A stretch of 64,000 bases of DNA, taken from the NCBI GenBank assembly GCA_036258055.1, contig DATAEK010000029.1:1-64000 (forward strand), given 5' to 3'. The notes under the pieces are model-generated. The model did not search any database. It had not been told where the DNA came from and saw nothing but the letters and a program-made list of their open reading frames with translations. A program made the translations under genes and the position numbers. The DNA comes from DATAEK01 sp036258055 (GTDB taxonomy: Bacteria; Acidobacteriota; Vicinamibacteria; Vicinamibacterales; 2-12-FULL-66-21). Positions 1-8,781 of this stretch are shown in pieces; position 1 is the first letter of the stretch, and each line of letters begins with the position of its first letter.

Positions 1-476
1 GAGGGCGCGCGACCATCCGGCGCCCACCAGTGTGCGCACTACAAGTGTCGCGTGTACAGGCGAGCGTAGCAAGGACGGGACCAGCCAACGGACTGCTCAT
101 TCACACCTTCGCGACGCCTCGGACACAGCTCTAACCGCCCGCTGTCGCGCATCAGATGTCCATTCCGTAAAGACGATTACGAATCTGCCGGCGCCGCTTG
201 CCGCTTTCGCAGCGGCCAGCGGACAGCGGACAGCTGACAGCGGACAGCGGACAGCGGACAGCGACAAAACGCTACCCGGCGATCGTCCGCGTCGTGTTGC
301 CGTTCGGCTGCGGCACGATCAGGCTGAAGCCACGCAACACTAACGCCCGGAGACAAAGAGGGTCAAGGTCGACAGGCGAGACTGTCAAAGCGAGACGGCG
401 CCCCCGATGGTACCGATCGAACGCACTGCTCGCACATTTTGTTGACACGCTGCGCCGTCTCGGCGAGATTCACCGC
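1..476. other. Left-end non-coding stretch
   Basis: I see no credible gene here. An open frame spans much of the stretch, but its product is low-complexity, because it reads through a heptamer repeat, and it has no recognisable domain. The frame of the downstream quinoprotein gene stays open back to 198, but that upstream part lacks any family resemblance. The signal-peptide start at 477 is preferred. A sequence beyond the left edge could change this reading. Confidence 0.5.
217..265. repeat. Heptamer tandem repeat, unit CAGCGGA
   Basis: Seven consecutive 7-bp units: CAGCGGA five times exactly, one CAGCTGA and a last partial variant. The same unit recurs at 31061-31088 and, in inverted orientation, at 50581-50629. 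All three copies lie between genes. The function is unknown. Confidence 0.85.
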
Positions 477-2408
477 ATGCCACGCCGCCTTCTCACGCTT
501 CTCGCCGGTCTCCTCCTCGTCAGTGCGGGCGCCGCGGACTCGCTGATGCAGGAGTGGCCCACCTACGCGGCCGATCCAGGCAGCACGCACTACTCGCCGC
601 TGGCCGCCATCGATCGCAGGAACGTCGCGCAACTGGGTCTCGCGTGGGAATGGAAGCCCGGTGAGGAACTGAAACCCGAGTACGGCACGCGGCCCGGAAT
701 GTTCGAGAACACGCCGCTCATGATCGACAACGTCCTGTACCTCAGCACGCCGTACAACCGCGTCGTGGCGCTCGACGCGGAAACCGGCGCGGAGCAATGG
801 ACCTTCGATCCCAAGGCCTACGTCGACGGTCAGCCGCCGAACGGCACCGGCTTCGTCCATCGCGGCGTGGCGGCGTGGCGGGACGGCGACAAGTTGCGGA
901 TCTTCATGAACAGCCGCGCCCGACTGTTCTGCCTCGATGCGAAGACCGGCGAGCTCGTCGACAGCTTCGGCACGCACGGCGTGATCGATCTCACACAGGG
1001 ACTGCGGTGGGCGGTCGATCCGAAGCGCTACACGAACACGTCACCGCCAGTCATCTACAAGGACCTCGTGATCCTCGGCAACGGCGTCGGCGATCGTCTC
1101 ATGTACAAGAACGATCCTCCGGGCGACGTCCGCGCCTTCGATGCGCGCACCGGCAAACAGGTCTGGAACTTCCACACGATCCCGATGGACGGCGATCCGG
1201 AGACCGCGACCTGGGCCAACGAATCGTGGAAGGTCACCGGGCACGCCAACGTGTGGGCGCCGTTCACGGTGGACTCGACGCGAGGGCTCGTGTACCTGCC
1301 GGTCTCCACGCCGAGCAACGACTACTACGGCGTCCATCGCCTCGGTAACAACCTCTTTGCCGACTCCCTTGTCTGCCTCGATGCATCCACTGGCGTGCGC
1401 AAATGGCATTTCCAGGTTGCGCATCACGGTCTCTGGGACTACGACCCTCCCGCCGCGCCAGTGCTGGTGACGATGCGCGTGGACGGTCGGCAAGTCGACG
1501 GTGTCGTGCAGGTGACGAAGCAGGGCTTCGCATTCGTGTTCGATCGCGTCACCGGAACGCCGGTCTGGCCGATCGAGGAGCGCCCGGTGCCCGCGAGCGA
1601 CGTTCCAGGCGAACAGGCATCGCCGACGCAGCCCTTCCCGACCCGGCCGGGCGCGATCTCGCCTCAGGGCGTGACGTTGGACGACGCGTTCGACCTGACG
1701 CCGGAGTTGAAGCTGCAGGCGCAGGAGCAAATGAAGAAGTTCCGGATCGGCCCGCTCTACACGCCGCCCTCGCTTGAGGGCACGCTGCAGCGCCCCGGCG
1801 TCATCGGTGGCGCGAACTGGGGAGGCGCCGCTTTCGATCCGGAGACGAATTGGCTCTATATCAAGACGAGCAACGCACCGGCCGTTGTTCGCATCCAGGC
1901 CGTCGATCGGTCGCCCACGAACCCACGTGCGGCCGAAGTCGACGCGGATTTCATCGGCAGTTCCGGCAGCAGTACGACGTTCACGCCGGGTGAGAGCGGT
2001 GCGAACGGCCGCGGCCTCCCGCTCGTCAAGCCGCCGTACGGTGAGCTCGTGGCGATCAACATGAACACGGGCGACATCGCCTGGCGCGTGCCGTTCGGCG
2101 ACACACCGTCAATCCGCGCGCATCCGGCGCTTGCGGGCCTGAAGCTGCCGAACCGCCTCGGTGCGAGTGGCGTCGGCGGCGTGATCGTCACGAAGGGCGA
2201 GCTGGTATTAGGGGCCGGCGGGGATTCGATGCTTTACGCGTTCGACAAAGCGACCGGGAAGGAGCTCGCGCACGTCGATCTGGTTCGCCGCGCTTCGTCC
2301 ACGCCGATGACCTATCGCACGAAGTCCGGCAAGCAGCTGATCGTCATCGCAACCGGCGAAGGCAACACGGCATCGCTGATGGCGTTTGCCGTATCCCCTA
2401 CTTCCTGA
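477..2408 (+). CDS. PQQ-dependent dehydrogenase-like quinoprotein (secreted)
   Basis: A 643-residue eight-bladed propeller quinoprotein of the membrane glucose/quinate dehydrogenase superfamily. Such enzymes oxidise sugars or alcohols in the periplasm using pyrroloquinoline quinone. The start at 477 gives a clean signal peptide (MPRRLLTLLAGLLLVSAGA), followed by the family opening EWPTYAADPGSTHYSPL. Repeated PQQ-blade motifs such as VVALDAETGAEQWTF and CLDAKTGELV run through the protein. HHGLWDYDPPAAPVL near residue 320 is typical of this group. I see no vicinal Cys-Cys of the methanol-dehydrogenase type and no C-terminal haem c motif. The 3' end overlaps the convergent amidohydrolase gene by 11 bp. 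The substrate cannot be told from sequence. Confidence 0.85.
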   Translation: MPRRLLTLLAGLLLVSAGAADSLMQEWPTYAADPGSTHYSPLAAIDRRNVAQLGLAWEWKPGEELKPEYGTRPGMFENTPLMIDNVLYLSTPYNRVVALDAETGAEQWTFDPKAYVDGQPPNGTGFVHRGVAAWRDGDKLRIFMNSRARLFCLDAKTGELVDSFGTHGVIDLTQGLRWAVDPKRYTNTSPPVIYKDLVILGNGVGDRLMYKNDPPGDVRAFDARTGKQVWNFHTIPMDGDPETATWANESWKVTGHANVWAPFTVDSTRGLVYLPVSTPSNDYYGVHRLGNNLFADSLVCLDASTGVRKWHFQVAHHGLWDYDPPAAPVLVTMRVDGRQVDGVVQVTKQGFAFVFDRVTGTPVWPIEERPVPASDVPGEQASPTQPFPTRPGAISPQGVTLDDAFDLTPELKLQAQEQMKKFRIGPLYTPPSLEGTLQRPGVIGGANWGGAAFDPETNWLYIKTSNAPAVVRIQAVDRSPTNPRAAEVDADFIGSSGSSTTFTPGESGANGRGLPLVKPPYGELVAINMNTGDIAWRVPFGDTPSIRAHPALAGLKLPNRLGASGVGGVIVTKGELVLGAGGDSMLYAFDKATGKELAHVDLVRRASSTPMTYRTKSGKQLIVIATGEGNTASLMAFAVSPTS

Positions 2409-3684
2409 ACACTCTGCCGCCCTTCATCACGAACGCCACGTCGCGCAGCTTCGTGATGTCTTTCGTGGGATCGCCGTTCACGGCAACGATGTCGGCTTCG
2501 TAGCCGGCTTTGAGAGTCCCAAGCTGATCGCCAAGGTTCATCGATTCCGCGGCAAGTGAGGTCGCGCCGATGATCGCGTCCATCGGCTTCTGACCACCGT
2601 TCTGCACCCGCGCGATGGCCTCGCGCGCGTTCTGACCGTGCGCCCCGGCGACAGCGTCCGTGCCCATCGGCATACGCAGCCCTGCCTTGAGCGCCTTGTT
2701 GAAGATCGGGCCCATCGTCGGCACGGCCTTCTCCATGAATGCGAAGCCCTCTTCGTTGAAGTTGCCGGAGCCCATGTACTTGTCTTTGTTCTCGATGTAG
2801 TTCTGCAGCACGAGACCGATGTTCGGGTCGAAGTACACATTGGCGTCCTTCATGGCCTTGATCGCCGCGTCGTCCGCAAAACCACCGTGCTCGATCTGCG
2901 TGCAGCCCGCCTTCACCGACGCGATGATCGACTCGGGACTGTGCGCGTGGATGAGGGTGCGCAGACCCTGCGCTTTCGCTTCTCCGCAGATCGCGTCCAT
3001 CTGCTCCTGCGTGACGTTCATCTTGCCGCCGTCACGGATGCTGCCGGACGCGAAGGCCTTGATCACGTCTGCGCCTTCTGTCTTGAGGGCGCGCACGCGC
3101 TCGCGGAGTTGATCCGGCGTCTGGTTCCCAGGTTGAAGCTGGCCGAGCGACGTCAGAAGCCTGGGACCGGGAACGACGCTCGCGGCGATTGCCTCGCGAA
3201 GTGGTTTGTCTCCGGCCCAACCGACGGACTGCACGGTCGTAAACCCGGCCATCAGCGTCTTGCGGGCATTCTCGATCACGGCATCCATCGCGTAGCCCGC
3301 GGGCACATCGCGTTCACCGTATTTGCCGTTGGGTCCGAAGTACCAGTTCAGATGCACGTGGACGTCCATCATGCCGGGCAGAAGCGACTTGTCGCCGAGA
3401 TCGAAGGTGACCGGGCCTGAGCGCTGGTCGATGGCGGTGATCTTGGAGCCCTGGACCTCGACCACCGCATTCTCGAGCACGCTACCGCGACCGTCGAGCA
3501 CGCGCGCGGCCCGGATGGTGATCGCGCCACCGCCGCCGCGTCCCTGACCTCGGCCGCCGGTACCGGCCTGATCGCCTCTTCCCTGCGGCTGCCCCTGGGC
3601 CGTGGCGTGGCCGCGCGTGGCTGCGGTCACGAGCAGGCCGGCGCAACACACCGCGAGCAGAATCGAGGCGGATCGAGAAGTCAT
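2398..3684 (-). CDS. Secreted amidohydrolase family protein (imidazolonepropionase-like)
   Basis: A 428-residue metal-dependent hydrolase of the amidohydrolase superfamily, subgroup of secreted imidazolonepropionase/prolidase-like enzymes common in Acidobacteria. The N-terminus is a signal peptide (about residues 1-29), then a Gly/Arg/Gln-rich spacer (about 30-53) before the beta-sandwich. The metal-binding HVHLN follows LLPGMMD near residue 110. Further ligands are the His of LIHAHS and of QIEHGGF, and the Asp of GTDAVAGAH. The C-terminal GYEADIVAVNGDP closes the sandwich as in the family. The likely substrate is a cyclic amide or dipeptide, unproven. It converges with the quinoprotein gene. 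Confidence 0.85.
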   Translation of the reverse strand: MTSRSASILLAVCCAGLLVTAATRGHATAQGQPQGRGDQAGTGGRGQGRGGGGAITIRAARVLDGRGSVLENAVVEVQGSKITAIDQRSGPVTFDLGDKSLLPGMMDVHVHLNWYFGPNGKYGERDVPAGYAMDAVIENARKTLMAGFTTVQSVGWAGDKPLREAIAASVVPGPRLLTSLGQLQPGNQTPDQLRERVRALKTEGADVIKAFASGSIRDGGKMNVTQEQMDAICGEAKAQGLRTLIHAHSPESIIASVKAGCTQIEHGGFADDAAIKAMKDANVYFDPNIGLVLQNYIENKDKYMGSGNFNEEGFAFMEKAVPTMGPIFNKALKAGLRMPMGTDAVAGAHGQNAREAIARVQNGGQKPMDAIIGATSLAAESMNLGDQLGTLKAGYEADIVAVNGDPTKDITKLRDVAFVMKGGRVFRK

Positions 3685-3765
3685 GGATGCTCCTTCCGGC
3701 GGGAAGAATACATCGGACTGATGCCGAACAACCCGGAACTCCGGCGAATCAGAGAATCTCGTGCG

Positions 3766-4236
3766 TCAGATCGACTGGTTCTTCACGAGGTCCCAGCCGG
3801 CCTTGACCTCGGCGCCCGGGCCGCCCGACGGTGTCTGCTCACGGTACTTCACCTGAATCTTCGTGAAGGCCAGCGTGATGCTGTCGAGAATCGCGTCGGG
3901 TGAGCCGGCAGTGCGGAAGTCGATCACGGTGACGTCGGACAACGTCCAGGTGAGGAAGTCGAACGGGCTGGACGGGGCCGCCAGCACGCTGAGCACCGCC
4001 GTTTTGAAGTGCTGACCGGTCGCGACCGCCAGAAACAGTTTCGGCGAGGCCTTGCTCGCTTTCATGCTCACACTGAAACCCTGCATCTGTACTTTGCCTG
4101 CCGCCAGCCCGGTGCCCCCGCCTGGCGACGGCGCCGCCGCCTCGCTCCACGAATAGGATTCGACGGCAATTTCATTCTTGTGCTTCACGTGCTGAGCTTC
4201 GCCGACAATTCCGTCGATCTTGAGAAAGATTTGCAT
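3766..4236 (-). CDS. hcp: Hcp-family type VI secretion tube protein (orphan)
   Basis: A 156-residue protein matching the Hcp family in length and pattern. It opens with MQIFLKIDGIVGEAQ, continues with IAVESYSWSEA, and has a FSVSMKASKASPKLF segment and the late beta strands ending in KVKYREQT-like residues (here QVKYREQT). Hcp forms the hexameric rings of the type VI tube and can carry effectors. No other T6SS gene (tssB/C, vgrG, clpV) lies within this 64-kb window, so it is an orphan copy here. It could serve a distant T6SS locus, or be an Hcp-like protein with another job. It lies 81 bp downstream of the amidohydrolase start, on the same strand. Confidence 0.8.
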   Translation of the reverse strand: MQIFLKIDGIVGEAQHVKHKNEIAVESYSWSEAAAPSPGGGTGLAAGKVQMQGFSVSMKASKASPKLFLAVATGQHFKTAVLSVLAAPSSPFDFLTWTLSDVTVIDFRTAGSPDAILDSITLAFTKIQVKYREQTPSGGPGAEVKAGWDLVKNQSI

Positions 4237-4297
4237 GTGAGCTCCGCTGTTCTCGCCGCGCGAGGTCGCGAGGATACCTCAGCACGTGTAACGCGTC

Positions 4298-4326
4298 TTG
4301 ACTCTGGTGGAAAGGTTCCCTATAAG
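4298..4326 (+). promoter_or_regulatory. Sigma70-type promoter for the VWA pair
   Basis: TTGACT at 4298-4303 and TATAAG at 4321-4326 are separated by exactly 17 bp, each matching five of six consensus bases. Transcription would begin near 4333. That leaves almost no leader for an ATG at 4335 and supports the ATG at 4365, which has AGGAAGGA a few bases upstream. Confidence 0.7.
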
Positions 4327-4364
4327 AGCAGGATATGGTTCCCCGTACGCCAGGAAGGACTCGG

Positions 4365-5276
4365 ATGCTGGCGGCGGCTTGCGCGTCCTGCGCGGGAATC
4401 GTCCTCAGCGCCGCCGCTTTTCAAGAGCCGGCCCAGGCGCCGCGTTTTCGATCGCACAGCGAGCTCGTGCTGCTGCCGGTGACCGCGCGTGACGTTCAGG
4501 GCCACGTCGTTCGCGATCTCGTCGAGGCCGATTTCCGGATCTTCGAGAACGGCCGCCCGCAACAGATCGCGATGTTCAGCGGCGATCACATTCCCACGGC
4601 CATCTCGCTGCTGCTGGACACGAGCGCGAGCATGCAGCCGAACCTCGTGGCGACGCAGGCGGCTGCCGACGCGATCGTCGATCGACTCGGCCCGAAAGAC
4701 ATCGGCCAGGTAGTCGCGTTCAACAGCACCGTGGACGTGCGTCAGGATTTCACGAACGACCACGTGCTGCTCCGGCGCGCCATCGACTCGACCCGCGCCG
4801 ACGGATCCACAGCGCTCTACAACGCCGTGTACATCGCGCTGCGGGCGCTCCAGCGCCAACGGCCGGCGGACTCCGACGTCCGGCGTGAAGCGATCATCCT
4901 GCTCTCGGACGGCGACGACACGGTCAGCCTGCTCGACTTCGATCGCGTGCTCGACGCGGCGCGGCGGTCTCAGACCTTGATCTACACGATCGATCTTCAG
5001 ATCGGACCCGAGACTCCGGCGCAGTTGCGCGGCAAGGACAGCGCCTACGTTCTCCGTCAGCTCGCCGAACAGACCGGCGGCCGGACCTACGCCGTCACTG
5101 ACGTGCGCCAGCTCGACAACGTCTACAAAGAGATCTACGATGCGATTGCCGCGTCGTACATGCTCGGGTACGTTCCGCTGCCGGATGCGCCCGGCGGCGA
5201 CTGGCGCGCGATCTCCATCGCCGTCACGCGACCCGGCGTGGTCGCGCGCACGAGAGCCGGCTTCTTCCGGCACTGA
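4365..5276 (+). CDS. VWA-domain protein, acidobacterial VWFA-related type
   Basis: A secreted von Willebrand factor A-domain protein, about 303 residues from this start. The start is chosen because AGGAAGGA precedes it and the promoter at 4298-4326 would leave the ATG at 4335 practically leaderless. MLAAACASCAGIVLSAAAF is the signal peptide. A short beta domain (VLLPVTARDVQGHVVRDL, FRIFENGRPQQI) precedes the VWA domain. The VWA domain has the MIDAS motif DTSAS and a late SDGDD. The ending (SYMLGYVPLPDAPGGDWR... RAGFFRH) is characteristic of the acidobacterial VWFA-related family. The function is unknown; VWA domains usually mediate metal-dependent protein binding. It is probably cotranscribed with the paralogue 9 bp downstream. 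Confidence 0.85.
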   Translation: MLAAACASCAGIVLSAAAFQEPAQAPRFRSHSELVLLPVTARDVQGHVVRDLVEADFRIFENGRPQQIAMFSGDHIPTAISLLLDTSASMQPNLVATQAAADAIVDRLGPKDIGQVVAFNSTVDVRQDFTNDHVLLRRAIDSTRADGSTALYNAVYIALRALQRQRPADSDVRREAIILLSDGDDTVSLLDFDRVLDAARRSQTLIYTIDLQIGPETPAQLRGKDSAYVLRQLAEQTGGRTYAVTDVRQLDNVYKEIYDAIAASYMLGYVPLPDAPGGDWRAISIAVTRPGVVARTRAGFFRH

Positions 5277-5285
5277 CATTCAACC

Positions 5286-6404
5286 ATGCGATCCCGGATC
5301 CTCCGCCGCGGCGTGACGCTCGCGATGGCGATCGGGACTGCCCTTGCCGGCTCGCAGATCAGCCTCCACGGGCAGGATCCGTTCCGGTTCCGCACGGGTG
5401 TCGAACTCATCAACGTCACGGCCACAGTGACCGACAGCACGGGCCGATTCGTGCCCGGCCTCAAACAGAGCGATTTCCGGGTGTTCGAGGACGACCAGCC
5501 GGTCGAGATCACGCATTTCAGCGCCGAACGCGTCCCGGTGAGCCTGGGCATCGTGCTCGACACGAGCGGCAGCATGTCCGGCGCGAAGATCGCGGCGGCG
5601 CGCGCGGCGCTCAATCGGTTCCTCCTCGATCTGCTGGGACCCGAAGACGAAGTGTTCCTCCTCCGGTTCGACCACGCGCCACACCTGCTCGAGCCCTGGA
5701 CGACGGACCGGCAGCGGATCAGCGACGAGCTGCGCGCGATTCAGCCTGACGGCGCGACCGCGCTCTACGACGCGGTCGACGATGCCCTGCCACTCCTTCG
5801 CTCGGGAAAGCATCGCAAAAAGGCGCTCCTGGTCATCTCCGACGGCAACGACACGAGCAGCCGGATCGAGCTCGCGGATCTCAAGCAGCGCATTCGTGAG
5901 TCGGAAGCGCTCGTGTACTCGATCGGCCTGGACGCGCAGACGACGACCGCGCCGCCCGGCGGGGCTGCGCCGTTCAGCCTCTTTCAACGAGGCCGTCCCG
6001 GACGTCCGGTACCCATGCCGTTTCCGGTCCCAGGCGGACGCATTCCCCCGAAGAGCCCACCGGTGCCCGGTATCCCTACCGGTCCGTCCGCGCCGCGTCC
6101 TCCTGGCACACCGCCGCCCCCTGACTCCAGCAATCGCGGCGCACGCCGGGGCGACGAGCGCGTGAACGTGGCCGCGCTGCGCGACATCACGGACGACAGC
6201 GGCGGCCGCACGGAGATCCTGCGCGATCCGCGCGACCTCGATCCCGCCACGGCGCGCATCGCCGACGAACTGAGCAAGCAGTACTACATCGGTTATCCGA
6301 GCCGCGGCTTTCACGACGGCCGCTGGCACGCGATTCGGGTCGAGGTGAATGACCCGGCCTTGCGCGTGCGCGCCCGGCGTGGGTATGTCTCGCCGGCCTC
6401 GTGA
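5286..6404 (+). CDS. VWA-domain protein, paralogue with Pro-rich insert
   Basis: A 372-residue paralogue of the preceding gene with the same order: signal peptide ending near SLHGQ, a beta domain (FRVFEDDQPVEITHF), a VWA domain with canonical MIDAS DTSGS, and the closing YYIGYPSRGFHDGRWH... RARRGY segment. It differs by a Pro/Gly-rich insertion of roughly 60 residues (about 235-290, with runs such as PRPPGTPPPPDSS) inside the VWA C-terminal part. The insert may be a flexible spacer or a protein-interaction segment. The start ATG lies 9 bp after the upstream stop without a strong ribosome-binding site, so translational coupling is likely. Confidence 0.83.
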   Translation: MRSRILRRGVTLAMAIGTALAGSQISLHGQDPFRFRTGVELINVTATVTDSTGRFVPGLKQSDFRVFEDDQPVEITHFSAERVPVSLGIVLDTSGSMSGAKIAAARAALNRFLLDLLGPEDEVFLLRFDHAPHLLEPWTTDRQRISDELRAIQPDGATALYDAVDDALPLLRSGKHRKKALLVISDGNDTSSRIELADLKQRIRESEALVYSIGLDAQTTTAPPGGAAPFSLFQRGRPGRPVPMPFPVPGGRIPPKSPPVPGIPTGPSAPRPPGTPPPPDSSNRGARRGDERVNVAALRDITDDSGGRTEILRDPRDLDPATARIADELSKQYYIGYPSRGFHDGRWHAIRVEVNDPALRVRARRGYVSPAS

Positions 6405-6411
6405 GAAAATC

Positions 6412-6548
6412 CCGGTTCCCGGTTCTCGGTTCCAGGTTCTCGGGCCTCCTGACGATCTCAACAGGAGAATCAGGAGTTCAGGAGATACAGTTCGCTACCG
6501 CTCGAGTGGATCTAGCGTTCAGGGTGCTCCTGATCTCGTGATCTCCTG
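6412..6548. repeat. Heptamer array plus CAGGAG/CTCCTG inverted cluster
   Basis: Four tandem 7-bp units of the form YCGGTTC or CAGGTTC occupy 6412-6439. After a gap, three direct CAGGAG words (6462, 6471, 6479) face two inverted CTCCTG words (6527, 6543), so the RNA could fold into a long imperfect hairpin. The stretch lies between the VWA pair and the CocE-type hydrolase. The 7-bp unit matches the array at 38094-38151. I saw no gene in 6405-6632. Confidence 0.7.
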
Positions 6549-6632
6549 GTGATTCATCTGGCAGTACGGTCTCGACCCGGCCCAGGTATAGAATCCCCTC
6601 GCTCCCGCGAACATTCACACGCAGATTGATCT

Positions 6633-8600
6633 ATGCCACTTCCCACACGAGTTCGTGTACTCAACGCGCTGGCGATTCTGTCGGCGATCGCCCTCACGCC
6701 CCCCATCGGCGCGCAACAGAAGCCAGCGACATACCCGGCGCTGCCGAGTGAAACGCCGGCGACGTTCGTGGCCTCGACGGGCACGTTCGATTACGTCAAA
6801 CGCGACGTGATGATCCCGATGCGTGACGGCGTCAAGCTGCACACCGTGATCCTGGTGCCGCAAGGCGCACAGCACGCCCCGATCCTCCTCACCCGGACCC
6901 CGTACGATGCCACCGCGCTCACGACCCACGCGCGCAGCGCGCACCTCGGCTCGATCCTCGCTGGCTACGACAACGCCACCGACGTGATCGTGGAGGGGGG
7001 CTACATCCGAGTGGTGCAGGACGTCCGCGGGAAGTACGGATCCGAAGGGGACTACGTGATGAACCGGCCGCTTCACGGGCCGCAGAATCCGACGCCGGTC
7101 GATCACGCGACCGATACCTACGACACGATCGATTGGCTCGTGAAGAACATTCCTGAGTCGAACGGCAAGGTCGGGATCCTCGGCATCTCGTACGACGGAT
7201 TTCTGCCACTGATGGCACTGGTCAACCCCCATCCGGCGTTGAAGGTGTCGGTACCGATGAACCCGATGGTCGACGGCTGGATGGGCGACGACTGGTTCCA
7301 CAACGGCGCCTTCCGTCAGCAGATGCTGCCCTACATCCACGATCAGGAGGCAACGCGGGAATCCGAGGTGCTGTGGTGGAGGAGCCACCTCGACGACTAC
7401 GACATGTACATGCGGGCCGGATCCGCGGGCGAACTCGCGCGTCTCCACGGCCTCGAACAACTCGGGTTCTGGCGGAAGATCCTCGAGCATCCCGGCTACG
7501 ATGCGTTCTGGCGGGACCAGGCGATGGACAAGGTGCTCGGCGCGCTGCCGCTGAGCGTGCCGGTGATGCTCGTGCACAGCCTGTGGGATCAGGAGGACAT
7601 CTACGGCGCTCCCGCGGTGTACAAAGCGCTCGAGCCGAAGGACACGGCCAACGACAAGGTATTCCTGGTGCTCGGGCCCTGGCATCACGGCCAGGAGATT
7701 GACGACGGCAGCACGCTGGGGGCGCTGAAATTCAACAGCGATACGGCGCTCTACTTCCGCCAGCAGGTCCTGCGGCCGTTTCTCGATCGGTATCTGAAAG
7801 ACGAAGGATCGAAGGCCGAGATTGCGCCGGTCACGGCGTTCGAGACCGGAACCAACACCTGGCGTCAGCTCCCGGCGTGGCCGTCAGGCTGCGCGAGCGG
7901 CTGCAACGTCCAGCCCACGCCGCTCTATCTCGGAGCGAACCTGGCGCTTCGCTTCACCGCGCCGGAATCGAACGACGCCGCGTACGATGAATACGTCTCG
8001 GATCCCGCGAAGCCGGTTCCGTTTCGGGCGCGGCCGATTCAGCCCGTCGGCTACGACGACGGCATGACCTGGCCGCAGTGGCTGGTCGACGATCAGCGCG
8101 AAGCGTCCGGCCGACCCGACGTCCTGGCGTTCACGTCCGAGGTGTTGAAATCACCGGTCAAGATCAGCGGCCAGCCGATCGCCAGCCTCATCGCCTCGAC
8201 CAGCGGCACCGACTCGGACTGGGTCGTCAAGCTGATCGACGTCTACCCCGACGAGGTCGCCATGCAGCCGGCAATGGGCGGCTACCAGCTGATGGTGTCG
8301 GCCGATATCTTCCGCGGACGTTACCGCGAGAGCCTCGAGACCGCCAAGCCGATCGCGTCCGACACGCCGCTGCAGTACCGCTTCGCACTGCCCACGGCAA
8401 ACCACGTCTTCCTGCCTGGACACCGGATCATGGTGCAGGTGCAATCGAGCTGGTTCCCGCTGTACGACCGCAATCCGCAGACCTTCGTGCCGAATATCTT
8501 CAAGGCCAAGCCGACGGATTACCGCAAAGCCGTGCAGCGCATCTACCACGCGCCCGGCCGTGCGAGCGCTATCGAGTTGCCGATGATGACCGGGCGGTGA
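6633..8600 (+). CDS. CocE/NonD family hydrolase (X-Pro dipeptidyl peptidase-like)
   Basis: A 655-residue secreted alpha/beta hydrolase of the CocE/NonD family, related to cocaine esterase, glutaryl-7-ACA acylase and X-Pro dipeptidyl peptidase. The signal peptide (about residues 1-28) is followed by the family start RDVMIPMRDGVKLHTVI. The oxyanion region is RTPYDAT, and VVQDVRGKYGSEGDY is diagnostic. GISYDG near residue 187 holds the nucleophile Ser. The acid and His lie around SLWDQED and GPWHHGQ. The C-terminal half is the jelly-roll domain of X-Pro peptidases (VKISGQPIASL, LPTANHVFLPGHRIMVQVQSSWFP). It likely cleaves ester or amide bonds of acyl-peptides outside the cytoplasm. The substrate is unknown. 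Confidence 0.88.
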   Translation: MPLPTRVRVLNALAILSAIALTPPIGAQQKPATYPALPSETPATFVASTGTFDYVKRDVMIPMRDGVKLHTVILVPQGAQHAPILLTRTPYDATALTTHARSAHLGSILAGYDNATDVIVEGGYIRVVQDVRGKYGSEGDYVMNRPLHGPQNPTPVDHATDTYDTIDWLVKNIPESNGKVGILGISYDGFLPLMALVNPHPALKVSVPMNPMVDGWMGDDWFHNGAFRQQMLPYIHDQEATRESEVLWWRSHLDDYDMYMRAGSAGELARLHGLEQLGFWRKILEHPGYDAFWRDQAMDKVLGALPLSVPVMLVHSLWDQEDIYGAPAVYKALEPKDTANDKVFLVLGPWHHGQEIDDGSTLGALKFNSDTALYFRQQVLRPFLDRYLKDEGSKAEIAPVTAFETGTNTWRQLPAWPSGCASGCNVQPTPLYLGANLALRFTAPESNDAAYDEYVSDPAKPVPFRARPIQPVGYDDGMTWPQWLVDDQREASGRPDVLAFTSEVLKSPVKISGQPIASLIASTSGTDSDWVVKLIDVYPDEVAMQPAMGGYQLMVSADIFRGRYRESLETAKPIASDTPLQYRFALPTANHVFLPGHRIMVQVQSSWFPLYDRNPQTFVPNIFKAKPTDYRKAVQRIYHAPGRASAIELPMMTGR

Positions 8601-8781
8601 GCTGTTCGGCATTCGCACGTCACCCGGGCGCGTGAGAGCCGCGCTCCAACCGCATGGACGGCTCGACGTCGTGCGCTCAATCCTGCCCGACCTGAGCGCC
8701 CCTGATCCGCGGGCGGTTCCCGTCGTCCCGGACGGAGTGAGCTCGTGCGCGTCATTGCGCCGCGCGGTCATGTCGCGGACT
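8601..8781. other. Intergenic, no feature seen
   Basis: A 181-bp gap between the convergent hydrolase and HNH endonuclease genes. I found no gene and no convincing terminator hairpin followed by T residues. Confidence 0.4.

Noticed and set aside
217..265. CRISPR array
   Set aside because: The heptamer arrays here and elsewhere have no spacers and no cas genes nearby.
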